From Cyclobacteriaceae bacterium (GTDB lineage: Bacteria; Bacteroidota; Bacteroidia; Cytophagales; Cyclobacteriaceae): 64,000 bases of DNA. This document shows positions 1-9,050 of the stretch, in pieces; the stretch's first letter is position 1, and each line of letters starts with the position of its first letter. A model generated the notes under the pieces. It saw only the letters and a list, made by a program, of their open reading frames with translations. It had not been told where the DNA came from and did not search any database. The stretch spans positions 124,001 through 188,000 of the forward strand of contig JANQOR010000032.1 in NCBI GenBank assembly GCA_028285685.1, written 5' to 3'. The position numbers and the translations under genes are program-made.

Positions 1-192
1 AGGAAGAACAAGCTTTCCAGATGGCTCAATGTAGACAATATCTACTCGGACGTAGAGGAAGACCTGTCAAGTAAAATAGTTTTCGTTGTTGACGATGTGG
101 TCACAACAGGAGCTACCATTGGGATGCTATGTGATAAGCTGATAGAAGCAAACGCTGCTGAAATACATGTGCTATGCATGGCTAGGAGATAA
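1..192 (+). CDS. ComF family phosphoribosyltransferase-like protein, C-terminal end (partial)
   Basis: Only the last 63 codons lie in the window; the reading frame is open at the left edge. The segment contains VVDDVVTTGATI, the acidic PRPP-binding loop of type I phosphoribosyltransferases, and ends with a short tail (HVLCMARR) typical of ComF proteins. ComF proteins are linked to DNA uptake in competent bacteria and are widespread single-copy genes in Bacteroidota, where their exact role is not settled. The gene converges on gldJ and ends in a hairpin shared by both. The family call rests on the loop and the C-terminal position, so a different type I phosphoribosyltransferase is possible. 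Confidence 0.75.
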   Translation, partial: RKNKLSRWLNVDNIYSDVEEDLSSKIVFVVDDVVTTGATIGMLCDKLIEANAAEIHVLCMARR

Positions 193-225
193 AAAAAAGG
201 CCACCAACGAAATGGTAGCCTTTTT
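193..225. terminator. Bidirectional intrinsic terminator between comF-like gene and gldJ
   Basis: An A-run, then GGCCACCA, a short loop, TGGTAGCC and a T-run. The stem has one mismatch. With T-runs on both strands it can end both converging genes. Confidence 0.75.
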
Positions 226-241
226 CAGTATTTACAATTTC

Positions 242-1576
242 TTAAAAATTCGACCCTGCACGTATCATCGCACACCGGAAGCCTAGTGTTGAGGTCGCGG
301 AATCTTCAAATAGGAACCGACGAGTTCCCGGAGACATCCAATAAGCTACATCAGCCCAGGAGCCTCCTTTATACACTCTAATTCTTTTCATTGGTGGACT
401 GTCCGCATTGTAAGCCTTCTGTAGTCCAGAAGTTGCTACCCACTCTTCTTCAGAATAGGGTGCTTCGTTGCCAAGGAAAGAATAGCCTCCGTCGTAACCA
501 CTTTCTTCATCGTTGTATGCGTCTCTCCTGGCTGGATTTAGGTCATCCATTTGCTGAAATGAAAGAGGTCGGTATACATCTTGAACCCACTCGTTCACAT
601 TTCCGGCCATGTTGTACAACCCAAAGTCGTTTGGTGGATAATCGTAGATGTAAGTAGTTATCATCGCTCCATCATTAAGCTTTCCTGCGATACCCGCATA
701 GTCACCTTTGCCTCTTTTGAAGTTTGCAAGAAAGTATCCTTGGCTTTTGCCGTAAGGATTTCTTAGCGCGTGCCCATCCCACGGATAAAGTCGTCTATGG
801 GTTTGATTTTCATCAAGATATTGTGTTCCTATAAGTGCTTGAGCAGCGTATTCCCATTCTGCCTCCGTCGGCAAACGATATCCCGGCAGGGTAACACCTG
901 ATTCTAAGCCAGGTACTGTACCAGCTGAAGCCCCAAGGTCTCCGCCTTCTGCTCCAGCAAATGCATCATCACTTGAAACTACAGGATCTAGAAGTCCAGC
1001 GTCTTCAGCCAGCTTGAGATTAACAACAGTAGTCCTCCACTTGCAATAGTTCACAGCCTGTCTCCAGTTGACTCCAACAACAGGAAAGTATCGGAATCCA
1101 GGGTACCTGTAGTAACTATTTACATAAGGGTCGTTGAATGCCAAGTCCTTTGCCCAAACTGCGGTGTCAGGTAAATTGTTTTTCCAATAGAACTCATCGG
1201 AATCCTGCTTGATGTAATATTCATATTCGAGCCAGTGGATATTTGCCACTTCTGTCTCGTCCATGTAAAATGAAGCTACAGTGACAGCTCGCTCAACGTT
1301 GTCTCTTGTATAGACCACGTCTTCCTCAAAAGAACCCAGAACTGTCCTTCCACCTTCAATAAACACAAGGTTCGGTCCATCTGGTTGACCTGCAAAATCG
1401 GTTACCTGGAAACCACCCTCTTCGTTGAATTCTAGGCCAGTTGCAGAGCTTGCAAATCCGGGATTTGACGCGGTACGTGCACCACCACCACCGCCGACGA
1501 GGTTACATGAGCTTATAAAAATTCCAGCCAAGGAGAGATACCCCAGCCCTTTAACTGCTCTCACAAATTTTTTCAT
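242..1576 (-). CDS. gldJ: Gliding motility lipoprotein GldJ
   Basis: A 444-residue lipoprotein with a formylglycine-generating-enzyme (sulfatase-modifying factor) fold. GldJ is an outer-membrane-associated component needed for gliding and type IX secretion; in Flavobacterium johnsoniae it stabilises GldK. Visible signs are a lipobox ending at Cys24 (FISSC), a glycine run just after it, the entry FYMDETEVAN, the core VVGVNWRQAVNYCKWR, LPTEAEWEYAAQA, MAGNVNEWVQDVY and the end segment RVYKGGSWAD with GFRC. I chose the ATG at 1576 because it gives a clean signal peptide; an in-frame ATG at 1624 would add 16 polar residues. GldK has the same fold, but the sequence near FYMDETEVAN matches GldJ better. 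It lies downstream of mfd on the same strand. Confidence 0.85.
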   Translation of the reverse strand: MKKFVRAVKGLGYLSLAGIFISSCNLVGGGGGARTASNPGFASSATGLEFNEEGGFQVTDFAGQPDGPNLVFIEGGRTVLGSFEEDVVYTRDNVERAVTVASFYMDETEVANIHWLEYEYYIKQDSDEFYWKNNLPDTAVWAKDLAFNDPYVNSYYRYPGFRYFPVVGVNWRQAVNYCKWRTTVVNLKLAEDAGLLDPVVSSDDAFAGAEGGDLGASAGTVPGLESGVTLPGYRLPTEAEWEYAAQALIGTQYLDENQTHRRLYPWDGHALRNPYGKSQGYFLANFKRGKGDYAGIAGKLNDGAMITTYIYDYPPNDFGLYNMAGNVNEWVQDVYRPLSFQQMDDLNPARRDAYNDEESGYDGGYSFLGNEAPYSEEEWVATSGLQKAYNADSPPMKRIRVYKGGSWADVAYWMSPGTRRFLFEDSATSTLGFRCAMIRAGSNF

Positions 1577-1595
1577 AACACTGTTTGAATTTGTA

Positions 1596-1609
1596 TTGAA
1601 ACGTTTCAA
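1596..1609. promoter_or_regulatory. Perfect 14-bp palindrome in the gldJ leader
   Basis: TTGAAACGTTTCAA is a perfect palindrome with a central CG, the form of LacI/GalR-type operators. It sits 19 bases upstream of the chosen gldJ ATG. No LacI-type regulator is encoded in the window, so the operator role is inference. Confidence 0.35.
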
Positions 1610-1720
1610 CGTACTAATAAACACAAATATTTCAAAAAACCCATCTAAACTGCGTGGATTTTAGATTAACACAATTAAATAATGACTTAAATCCGATTTT
1701 ATTGTATGGATTGACATTTA

Positions 1721-4700
1721 TTACACTGCAGCTGCAGAAAAGAGCATTTCATCGATCGTTTTTGTAGCGCAATTGATGTCCTCGATGTCAGAAATGCTAA
1801 CAAGTAGCTTGCTCTTCACTTCCTTCATTTGTGATTGTTTAGGATGCTGTTTTACAAAGGACAGGATATTGCCAAATTTCTCAGATTGGAAGTACTCATC
1901 AGGCTTCTGATTAGAGATGTAGCAACGCATTTTCCTGTTTTTAATTGAGAGCCTTTCAAAACCCAGTTCGATTGCCTTCCACCTTAGCTTTACCGTCTCA
2001 GTCAGGTTCCGCACTCCGATAGGAATCGGGCCAAAACGATCCTCTATCATTTGAAGAAATTCTTCCAGGTGTTTTTGATCTTTGAGGTTATCCAATTTGG
2101 TGTACAGACTCAAACGTTCCGAGATGTTACTCACGTAATTATCTGGAATTAGTGCCTCAAAATCCGTCTCAATCGTGCAGTCCTCAACCATTTTTTCTAA
2201 TGCTTCCTTGTTCTTTAGCAGGTCCGTTTCAAATAACTCTTTGTAGTCATTTTCTTTCAACTCCTGGATCGCTTCATCCAGAATTTTATGATACATATCA
2301 AAACCGATATCGTTGATGAAACCACTTTGCTCTGCTCCTAATAGATTCCCTGCTCCACGAATGTCAAGGTCGCGCATTGCGACTTTAAAGCCATCGCCTA
2401 GCTCGGAGAACTCTTCCAGCGTGAGAAGACGTTTTCTCGCATCACTTGTGAGTGCAGAAGTAGGTGGAGTGAGCATGAAGCAGTAAGCTTTTGTGTTTGA
2501 ACGTCCAACACGACCTCTCATTTGGTGAAGGTCGGACAAACCAAACATGTGCGCATTATTGATGATGATGGTGTTCGCGTTTGGAATGTCAAGACCTGAT
2601 TCGATGATGTTGGTTGAAACCAAGACATCAAATTCACCTTCTATAAACTTAAGCATCACCTTTTCCAGCTTTGCTCCCTCCATTTGACCATGTGCAATGC
2701 CAATTTTGGTGTCCGGGACAAGTTTGTAGATAAGGTTTGCAATTTGCTCGATGTCGCTAACACGATTATGAACGATGAAAACCTGTCCTCCCCTTTGCAC
2801 TTCGTGATGAACAGCATCTCTTATCACCTCTTCATTGAACTCGTGTAATTCGGTCGTGACTGGACGTCTGTTCGGCGGTGGTGTTGAGATGATAGATAGA
2901 TCTCGCGCACCCATTAGGGAAAAATGTAACGTTCGTGGAATCGGTGTTGCAGTCAACGTCAGCGCATCAACATTCACACGCATGTCCTTGAGTCGCTCTT
3001 TAACCTTTACCCCAAATTTTTGTTCCTCATCTATTACCATGAGGCCAAGGTCCTTAAAGACGATGTCTTTGTTCACAATGCGATGGGTTCCTATCAAGAT
3101 ATCGATCTTTCCTTCCTCTACTTTTTTCTTAATCGCGCTAATTTCTTTGGTGGATTTAAAGCGATTGACGTACTCAACTGAAACAGGAAGGTCCTCGAGT
3201 CGAGAAATGAACGTTCGATGATGTTGCATCGCCAAAATAGTTGTTGGAACTAATACCGCGACTTGTTTACCTGAGTTTACTGCCTTGAATGCTGCACGAA
3301 TGGCAACTTCAGTTTTTCCAAAGCCCACATCTCCACAGACTAAACGATCCATCGGATTCTCTTTTTCCATGTCTTCCTTTACGTCTGAAGTGGCCAAGGA
3401 TTGATCGGGTGTGTCTTGATAAATAAAGGAAGATTCTAGTTCAGCTTGCAAATAGTCATCAGGTGGGAACGAAAAACCTTTTGCTGCTTTTCTCTTCGCA
3501 TAGAGTTCAATCAGGTCCTTCGCAATGTCCTTTACTTTTCTTTTTACCTTTTTCTTTTTGTTCTCCCATTCCGGAGAGCCAAGCTTATTTATCACCGGAG
3601 GCTCTCCTTCCTTTCCAGTATACTTTGAGACCTTGTGAAGTGCATGAAGACTGATATAAAGTAGATCGTTATCTCGATAGACCAACCTAAGAGCCTCCTG
3701 CTTATTGTTTCCAACATCGACTTTGTCCAAACCGGCGAAGCGCCCAACTCCATGATCTATATGTACTACGAAATCACCTGGCTGCAGTGTCCGCAACTCC
3801 TTAAGTGTCAACGCTTTCGATTTGGTGAACTTCTCCTTTCCCTTGTATTGATGAAAGCGATCAAAAATCTGATGATCGGTGTAACAAACTATTTCGTGAT
3901 GATCATCGACGAACCCCTGTCGTAAAGATGCAGTTATACCTTCGAAGTTCAGATCAGGATTTATTTCCTTAAAAATTGTCTCGAGTCGTTCGATCTGCTT
4001 AAACGATTCCGCTACTATTACTTTTTTGTAGTTCTTCTCCTGCAACTCCAGGAAATTTTTTGCCAGGAGTTCAAAGTTTTTGTGAAAAGAAGGTTGAGGT
4101 CTTGTTTGGAATGAAATTTCGTTCTTACTCTCTAAGTAAGCCCTCTGTCCGAATTCAACCTTCTTGAACTTTTCCAAAGAGCTTATAAAACTTTCTTGCG
4201 TCTCAAACAGCTGGTTTGGAGCAGTAACTAAGGAAGATCCTCCACTCGCATCACGAATCACTTCAAAAGATTCCTGAGCTTTTTCGAATGAACGCTCAAC
4301 AATATCAAGCGATTGCTGATAATCTTTTAACCAGACTATGGTCTCAGGTGGTAGGAAATCAAGGAAAGACTGTCTCTCTTCCTGAAGCAGCTTCGTTTGA
4401 ACATTTGGGATCAACGAGATTTTCTCAAGAGATTCTTTTGACAGCTGACTTTCCACATCAAATGCTCGAATGGTCTCCACATCGTTTCCGTACAGTTCAA
4501 GTCGATATGGTTTTTCGTTTGCATAGGAGTAAACATCTATGATCCCTCCCCTCACTGAGAATTGACCAGGTTCATAAACAAAGTCGGTCCGCTCAAAATC
4601 ATAGGTTTCGAAGAGATCTGTGAGAAAATCCACGTCCAATTGCTCTCCAACCTTAACTGAAAAGGTGTTTGAGACAAGAGACCTCTTGTTAATGACCTTT

Positions 4701-5080
4701 TCAGACAACGCTTCGGGATAAGTGATGATCAGAAAATTTTCTTCCTCATTTATCCTGTTGAGGACCTCAGCTCTTTGAAGGATATTGGCATTGTCGATTT
4801 CTTCGTATTGATAAGGCTTCTTATAAGAAGACGGAAATAGCGAGTACGCTTTTTCAAGAAAATTAGAAATGTCGTTGTGGAAGTAATTGGCTTCTTCCTT
4901 GTCGTGCAAGATGATCAAATGACTTCCCCCGACAGTCAAAAAAGCTGAGGAACATAGGATGGCATCAAAACTTCCTGTAATCCCTTTTAATCGAACCGAT
5001 TTGTTTTCATTTAGGTTTTCAGAAAGCGCTTTTACTAGAATGCTGTTCTTATAATGGTCGGATAGATAGCTGGAGGACAC
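1721..5080 (-). CDS. mfd: Transcription-repair coupling factor Mfd
   Basis: 1119 residues, a normal length for Mfd. The protein removes RNA polymerase stalled at DNA lesions and recruits UvrA. In order: a UvrB-like N-terminal region (with FVYEPGQFSVRGGIIDVYS), the RNA-polymerase-interacting domain starting near LQPGDFVVHIDHGVGRFAG, superfamily 2 motor motifs (Walker A GDVGFGKT near residue 582, DEEQKFG as motif II, TATPIPRTL as motif III, QMRGRVGRS as motif VI) and a TRCF C-terminal domain. All motor motifs are intact. The start has a -7 box 22 bases upstream and the gene is divergent from the S1/P1 nuclease gene. Confidence 0.97.
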   Translation of the reverse strand: MSSSYLSDHYKNSILVKALSENLNENKSVRLKGITGSFDAILCSSAFLTVGGSHLIILHDKEEANYFHNDISNFLEKAYSLFPSSYKKPYQYEEIDNANILQRAEVLNRINEEENFLIITYPEALSEKVINKRSLVSNTFSVKVGEQLDVDFLTDLFETYDFERTDFVYEPGQFSVRGGIIDVYSYANEKPYRLELYGNDVETIRAFDVESQLSKESLEKISLIPNVQTKLLQEERQSFLDFLPPETIVWLKDYQQSLDIVERSFEKAQESFEVIRDASGGSSLVTAPNQLFETQESFISSLEKFKKVEFGQRAYLESKNEISFQTRPQPSFHKNFELLAKNFLELQEKNYKKVIVAESFKQIERLETIFKEINPDLNFEGITASLRQGFVDDHHEIVCYTDHQIFDRFHQYKGKEKFTKSKALTLKELRTLQPGDFVVHIDHGVGRFAGLDKVDVGNNKQEALRLVYRDNDLLYISLHALHKVSKYTGKEGEPPVINKLGSPEWENKKKKVKRKVKDIAKDLIELYAKRKAAKGFSFPPDDYLQAELESSFIYQDTPDQSLATSDVKEDMEKENPMDRLVCGDVGFGKTEVAIRAAFKAVNSGKQVAVLVPTTILAMQHHRTFISRLEDLPVSVEYVNRFKSTKEISAIKKKVEEGKIDILIGTHRIVNKDIVFKDLGLMVIDEEQKFGVKVKERLKDMRVNVDALTLTATPIPRTLHFSLMGARDLSIISTPPPNRRPVTTELHEFNEEVIRDAVHHEVQRGGQVFIVHNRVSDIEQIANLIYKLVPDTKIGIAHGQMEGAKLEKVMLKFIEGEFDVLVSTNIIESGLDIPNANTIIINNAHMFGLSDLHQMRGRVGRSNTKAYCFMLTPPTSALTSDARKRLLTLEEFSELGDGFKVAMRDLDIRGAGNLLGAEQSGFINDIGFDMYHKILDEAIQELKENDYKELFETDLLKNKEALEKMVEDCTIETDFEALIPDNYVSNISERLSLYTKLDNLKDQKHLEEFLQMIEDRFGPIPIGVRNLTETVKLRWKAIELGFERLSIKNRKMRCYISNQKPDEYFQSEKFGNILSFVKQHPKQSQMKEVKSKLLVSISDIEDINCATKTIDEMLFSAAAV

Positions 5081-5102
5081 AGTATTATTTTATTTCGGGG
5101 CC

Positions 5103-5110
5103 CAAAAGTA
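5103..5110 (-). promoter_or_regulatory. Bacteroidota -7 box for mfd (TACTTTTG)
   Basis: On the minus strand TACTTTTG matches the TAnnTTTG consensus exactly and lies 22 bases before the mfd ATG, the same distance as for purH and lipA. I could not see a good -33 TTTG element. Confidence 0.55.
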
Positions 5111-5335
5111 CGAGGAAAAAAGATCTGATGATGGGTTCGAATTTTAGAAAGTACCATCTGACGAAACAATCAATTGGTGGAAGAATTAGGCCTATTCGTC
5201 CAATAAATGAACTATTCCAAGATTTAATTGCAACATATTTATAAATATCGTGTTTAAATATTCGAAAGGAAATTGATAATAATTAAATGATATAGCGTTT
5301 ATTAAGTGCTTTCTTTTAGGTTAGGTTGGTGAATA

Positions 5336-5371
5336 GGCGTGTACCCATCGGGTGGCACGCCTTTTCTTTTT
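5336..5371 (+). terminator. Orphan terminator-like hairpin upstream of S1/P1 nuclease
   Basis: GGCGTG-T-ACCC, loop ATC, GGGT-GG-CACGCC, followed by TTTTCTTTTTT on the plus strand. No plus-strand gene precedes it, so it is either the end of an unannotated small RNA or an attenuator ahead of the nuclease gene. Confidence 0.6.
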
Positions 5372-5403
5372 TACACCGGTCCAAGATGTCAATTTTCGCT
5401 GCT

Positions 5404-5411
5404 TATCTTTG
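5404..5411 (+). promoter_or_regulatory. Possible -7 box of the S1/P1 nuclease gene (TATCTTTG)
   Basis: Exact TAnnTTTG match, but only 5 bases before the ATG at 5417, so a transcript from it would be leaderless or nearly so. No clear -33 element. Confidence 0.35.
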
Positions 5412-5416
5412 ATAGC

Positions 5417-6184
5417 ATGAAGAAAGTACTTGTTCTGTTCATGTTGTCCGTTATTTCAACCGAAACATTTGCATGGGGAGCTCTTGGTCATAGAATCATT
5501 GGCCTTATTGCCGAACGACATCTTACAAAGAAAGCGAAGAAAAATGTTGCACTGGTGCTTGGCACTGAGACACTCGCTGAAGTTAGTGACTACATGGATT
5601 TTATTCGTTCCGATAATACGTATCGTCACCTGGGGCCATGGCACTATGCCACAATTCCCGACGGTAAAACCTACGAAGAGGCAGGCGTACCTGAGGAGGG
5701 TGATGTGATACAGACAATAAACAGGTTGATGGCAGAGCTGAAATCAAAAGAATTCACAGACAATGATGAGGCCTTTGCGCTTAAATGCCTAGTTCACTTA
5801 GTAGGAGATATTCATCAGCCGCTGCATGTGGGCAATGGCGAGGATCGGGGAGGTAATAGTGTGCAGCTAGAGTATTTCTGGCAAAGTTCAAATCTTCATC
5901 GGGTTTGGGATAGTGGAATTATTGAAAACCAACAATACAGCTATACCGAATATGTGGAGTGGATCGATCATGCCAGTGAATCAGATATGGAGGCATGGAA
6001 GTCGCTAAACGTGCTAGACTGGGCATATGAATCCATGAAGTACAGAGATCAATGCTACGACACCCTTCCTGAAAATATGAAGCTCACTTACCGATACAAT
6101 TTCGACAATATTGAGTTGATCAATCAACGCTTGCTTCAGGCAGGGCTGAGACTTGCGGGGCTTATAAACAAAATTTACGGCTAA
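5417..6184 (+). CDS. Secreted S1/P1 family nuclease
   Basis: 255 residues with an N-terminal signal peptide cleaved before WGALGHRIIG. In S1/P1 nucleases the mature N-terminal Trp and a following His bind a trinuclear zinc cluster; both are present here. Further ligand motifs are PWHY, LVHLVGDIHQPLHVG and NLHRVWDSG, so the metal site looks complete. The enzyme should degrade single-stranded RNA and DNA outside the cytoplasm, giving 5'-mononucleotides (phosphate or nucleotide scavenging). I chose the ATG at 5417 over the earlier in-frame GTG because the latter lies inside the terminator-like hairpin. The stop codon interlocks with that of the convergent TerB-like gene. Confidence 0.92.
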   Translation: MKKVLVLFMLSVISTETFAWGALGHRIIGLIAERHLTKKAKKNVALVLGTETLAEVSDYMDFIRSDNTYRHLGPWHYATIPDGKTYEEAGVPEEGDVIQTINRLMAELKSKEFTDNDEAFALKCLVHLVGDIHQPLHVGNGEDRGGNSVQLEYFWQSSNLHRVWDSGIIENQQYSYTEYVEWIDHASESDMEAWKSLNVLDWAYESMKYRDQCYDTLPENMKLTYRYNFDNIELINQRLLQAGLRLAGLINKIYG

Positions 6185-6639
6185 AGGATTGTCAGGCGTA
6201 ATTTGTTAGCTGCCTGCTCCAGATCAACTAATGCCTCAATTGCAAGGACGGTTTCATTTGCAACTTTCAAGATTTTGGCTGTTTGGTGGACGGTTTCTCG
6301 TTCTTCCGGAGCATATTCGCCATCTGCACTAGACATTCTAATAGCGTCGTAGATAAGTAACTTATTAAAATTTCCGAATGACTTGGTATTGAAGGAATAG
6401 AAGATTTCTTCAAGGTCGGCAGACTCAAAATCAAACTCCTCCCACTCGGCAATTGTATCTTCATCGATGCCAATTTCTTCTGCGCATTCAATCGTTAACC
6501 ATTCCAGTTCCGGATCCGAAACTTCTCCGTCAGATCCGGCAATCGTCAAGAGTGCAAACCCATATTCTTTCCACGAATCTTTGGGAACCATGCTAATTCC
6601 ATAAAAATTCGGAGCGACATTCAAAATATCATTAGTCAT
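6181..6639 (-). CDS. TerB-like (tellurite resistance B fold) protein
   Basis: 152 residues, all-helical and strongly acidic, with no signal peptide. Two TerB-like helical repeats are visible, each with a D-G-E loop: LLTIAGSDGEVSDPELEWL and RMSSADGEYAPEERETV. TerB-fold proteins bind metal ions and are often linked to membrane-associated stress complexes, but the substrate here is unknown. No other ter gene is adjacent; the only other TerB-like domain in the window is at the N terminus of the ABC fusion near 47.7 kb. Its stop interlocks by 4 bp (CTAA) with the S1/P1 nuclease gene. Confidence 0.7.
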   Translation of the reverse strand: MTNDILNVAPNFYGISMVPKDSWKEYGFALLTIAGSDGEVSDPELEWLTIECAEEIGIDEDTIAEWEEFDFESADLEEIFYSFNTKSFGNFNKLLIYDAIRMSSADGEYAPEERETVHQTAKILKVANETVLAIEALVDLEQAANKLRLTIL

Positions 6640-6723
6640 CTCGGTGATTTTTAATTTAGTTTCAATTTATTCCTTTTTTCGAAAAATGAGCAAACTTGCG
6701 GCTTCAAATAAATTTAATATCAC

Positions 6724-8217
6724 GTGTTTACAAGCGATGATGAAAAGCTAATTGCTAAGAAGGGAATTTCCGTTGAGACAGTTCAGCAGCAGGTCAATCG
6801 GTTTAAAAAAGGCTTCGATCCAATCGAACTTAATCGTGCAGCTATAGTTGGAGACGGAATCACACAATTATCGGCGGATGAGGAAGAGAGATTTCGTCGG
6901 CTTTTTGAGGCTTATGACGGACTAGTTTCGAAGTTCGTTCCAGCATCCGGAGCTGCTAGCAGAATGTTTAAGGAACTTGAGAGTTTTCGCAATGACTATT
7001 CAGGATCAGAGGAAGCTTATCAAGATCTTGTTTCTGATCAGAATGATCCAGTTTACCTTTTTTTTAAGAACCTTGATTCTTTTGCCTTTTATGAGGACTT
7101 GAAGGACACTTTTACGGAAGAAAATGAGATGAGCCTGGAGGAGGCACATCTAAGTAGAAGGTATGCAGAGATACTCACAGCCCTATTGAGCGAAGAGGGG
7201 CTTAACTACTCGAATTTGCCTAAAGGGCTCTTAAAATTTCATTCTTATGGGAAATTTGCAAGAACTGCCGCCGGAGAACAAATTGTGGAAGGCTGGGGTC
7301 ACGCATCCCTCAAGACTCTGAATCTCCACTTCACTGTTTCACCTGACCATCTTGAAAAATTCTCTCAACACATCTATGAGTTGTTGCCCCGACTTGAATT
7401 TGGAGAAAACGTTCATGTTTCCTTTAGCACACAAAAACTTAGTACCGATATCGTTGCAGTCGACACCTCAAATGTGCCATTCAGGAAGAAATCCGGTGAG
7501 CTTTTGTTTAGGCCGGCGGGACATGGGGCTTTGCTAGCAAACTTGTCTGAGTTGGATTCTGATATTGTATTTATAAAAAACATAGATAATATTTTGCCAG
7601 ACCACCTTAAACCTCTGTCCATTGGATGGAAGAAGGCCCTGGCAGGGATTTTGATTGAGTATCAGAAGAAGATTTTCACTTTGCTTCAGAGAAATGATGA
7701 GGGCGAAGACATTACAGAAGAGGGCTTGAAGCTGTTACATAATCTGGGAATCGAAGGTCTTGCTGGAACTAGCAAAGTAATCGAATATCTGGATCGCCCA
7801 ATTCGGGTTTGCGGAATGGTGAGAAACGAAGGGGAACCAGGAGGTGGACCTTTCTGGATTAATACAGAGGGACGACAGTCGCTTCAGATAGTTGAGAGCG
7901 CTCAGATTGACACGTCAGCGAATAATCAGTTTGAGATAGCCCAAAGCGCGACTCACTTTAACCCTGTAGATATAGTGTGTGGTTTGAGAAATTTCAAGGG
8001 CCATAAATTTGACCTAACAAAATTCTGTGACCCTGAGCAAGGCTTCATTTCCACAAAATCATACGAAGGAAAAGAACTAAAAGCCATGGAACTTCCAGGT
8101 CTGTGGAACGGAGGCATGGCAAACTGGAACACTATTTTTGTGGAAGTACCTGTTGAGACCTTCAGTCCTGTAAAAACTGTAAATGACCTACTAAAGAAGG
8201 AACACCAACCTAGCTAG
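6724..8217 (+). CDS. DUF4301 family protein
   Basis: 497 residues, GTG start. The start MFTSDDEKLIAKKGIS and the motif KFVPASGAASRMFKEL are characteristic of DUF4301, a large Bacteroidota family of unknown function. The glycine-rich PASGAASRM near the N terminus resembles a nucleotide-binding loop, and later motifs (RPAGHGALL, GNPGGGPFWI-like GEPGGGPFWI) are conserved in the family; a sugar-nucleotidyltransferase-like fold has been proposed, which I cannot confirm. No signal peptide or membrane segment. It converges on the 126-residue gene with an interlocked CTAG. Confidence 0.85.
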   Translation: MFTSDDEKLIAKKGISVETVQQQVNRFKKGFDPIELNRAAIVGDGITQLSADEEERFRRLFEAYDGLVSKFVPASGAASRMFKELESFRNDYSGSEEAYQDLVSDQNDPVYLFFKNLDSFAFYEDLKDTFTEENEMSLEEAHLSRRYAEILTALLSEEGLNYSNLPKGLLKFHSYGKFARTAAGEQIVEGWGHASLKTLNLHFTVSPDHLEKFSQHIYELLPRLEFGENVHVSFSTQKLSTDIVAVDTSNVPFRKKSGELLFRPAGHGALLANLSELDSDIVFIKNIDNILPDHLKPLSIGWKKALAGILIEYQKKIFTLLQRNDEGEDITEEGLKLLHNLGIEGLAGTSKVIEYLDRPIRVCGMVRNEGEPGGGPFWINTEGRQSLQIVESAQIDTSANNQFEIAQSATHFNPVDIVCGLRNFKGHKFDLTKFCDPEQGFISTKSYEGKELKAMELPGLWNGGMANWNTIFVEVPVETFSPVKTVNDLLKKEHQPS

Positions 8218-8594
8218 CTCAAAAGCCAATTTATAGCTTCTTCCTCTGTTTTGGCGACAAGGTGATCGTAGCTACGGGTAGCTGTGCCACCCCCTTTTAT
8301 TAAGTGTTTGATAGTAAGCTCTTTAGAGAATTCCTGTGTGACAACAGCCCATTTCGCTACACTGTTTTGGTCCAGCACATTTCCGGTTTTAATCCAGAGG
8401 TCTTGAATCTCTTTACCCCATGCATTTTCCATCTCAACATTCACTAGCAGAAAATTTATATTGGGATTGGTTATCATTGAATTGAATTCTACAAAGGCGT
8501 TCATAAACGTCTCTGCTGTCGCATCTTTGAGAAACTTCCAGTAGGCTATTTTGTCCTGAATGACTTTGCTTTCGTAGTGCTGGTTTGATGACAT
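8214..8594 (-). CDS. STAS/SEC14 (SpoIIAA-like) domain protein, tentative
   Basis: 126 residues, soluble. It looks like a small alpha/beta protein with FLLVNVEMENAWGKEIQDLW followed by KWAVVTQEFSKELTIKHL and a C-terminal EEEAINWLLS, the pattern of SpoIIAA-like STAS/SEC14 proteins, where the C-terminal helix often ends in A-x-x-W-L. It sits 87 bp downstream of a response regulator and a sensor kinase on the same strand and could be part of the same signalling unit. No catalytic motif is visible. The family call is by overall pattern only. Confidence 0.5.
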   Translation of the reverse strand: MSSNQHYESKVIQDKIAYWKFLKDATAETFMNAFVEFNSMITNPNINFLLVNVEMENAWGKEIQDLWIKTGNVLDQNSVAKWAVVTQEFSKELTIKHLIKGGGTATRSYDHLVAKTEEEAINWLLS

Positions 8595-8681
8595 AGTTCT
8601 TCTTTTAGTGCAAATGAATTTTGATAAAATAAGAACAAGAGCAAAGTGAGATATACTTATGGTATACTGATCGCCTTAAGC

Positions 8682-9050
8682 TCAGAGACCAATAGCTTCT
8701 TTGATTTTTTTGTACTCAAATGGTTTGTGAAAAAGATGGCTAATTAGTCTGCTCTTCAGTGCCTCCTGCAGTTCCTCAGTGTATCCATATCCGGTTAAGA
8801 TGAAATATTCGACCTCAGGAAAACTCTTCTTTGCTCTTTCCACGAATTCCAATCCATTCATATTAGGCATTCTCATATCGCTGATCACAACCTTAACTGT
8901 ACTTCCGTCCTCCTCCAAAACTTTCAGTCCCTGTATACCTGAAGATGCGGTTTTCACGATAAAATCTCTTTCAAAAGTTTTTTCGAAGAGGAATAGGTTA
9001 AGTTCCTCGTCATCAACAAATAGGACAGTATTTCTTACGCTTGGGTTCAC
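8682..9050 (-). CDS. Stand-alone response regulator receiver domain
   Basis: 122 residues, a single CheY-like receiver. Asp13 and Asp14 (VDDE), phosphoacceptor Asp58 (VVISDMRMP), Thr in FILTGYG and Lys in FHKPF are all present, so it should be phosphorylatable. There is no output domain, so it must act by protein contact or as a phosphorelay intermediate. It overlaps the upstream kinase gene by 4 bp, which implies translational coupling and makes that kinase the likely partner. Confidence 0.93.
   Translation of the reverse strand: MNPSVRNTVLFVDDEELNLFLFEKTFERDFIVKTASSGIQGLKVLEEDGSTVKVVISDMRMPNMNGLEFVERAKKSFPEVEYFILTGYGYTEELQEALKSRLISHLFHKPFEYKKIKEAIGL

Larger units (their letters stand above)
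5081..5416. other. 336-bp divergent intergenic region between mfd and S1/P1 nuclease
   Basis: Holds the mfd -7 box at its left end and a TATCTTTG box at its right end. In between is AT-rich sequence with no convincing open frame and a terminator-like hairpin at 5336-5371 that no annotated gene upstream explains. A short transcript ending at that hairpin is possible. Confidence 0.6.

Noticed and set aside
1726-1737. CTGCAGCTGCAG palindrome at the end of mfd
   Set aside because: It encodes the Ala-rich C terminus of Mfd and needs no other explanation.
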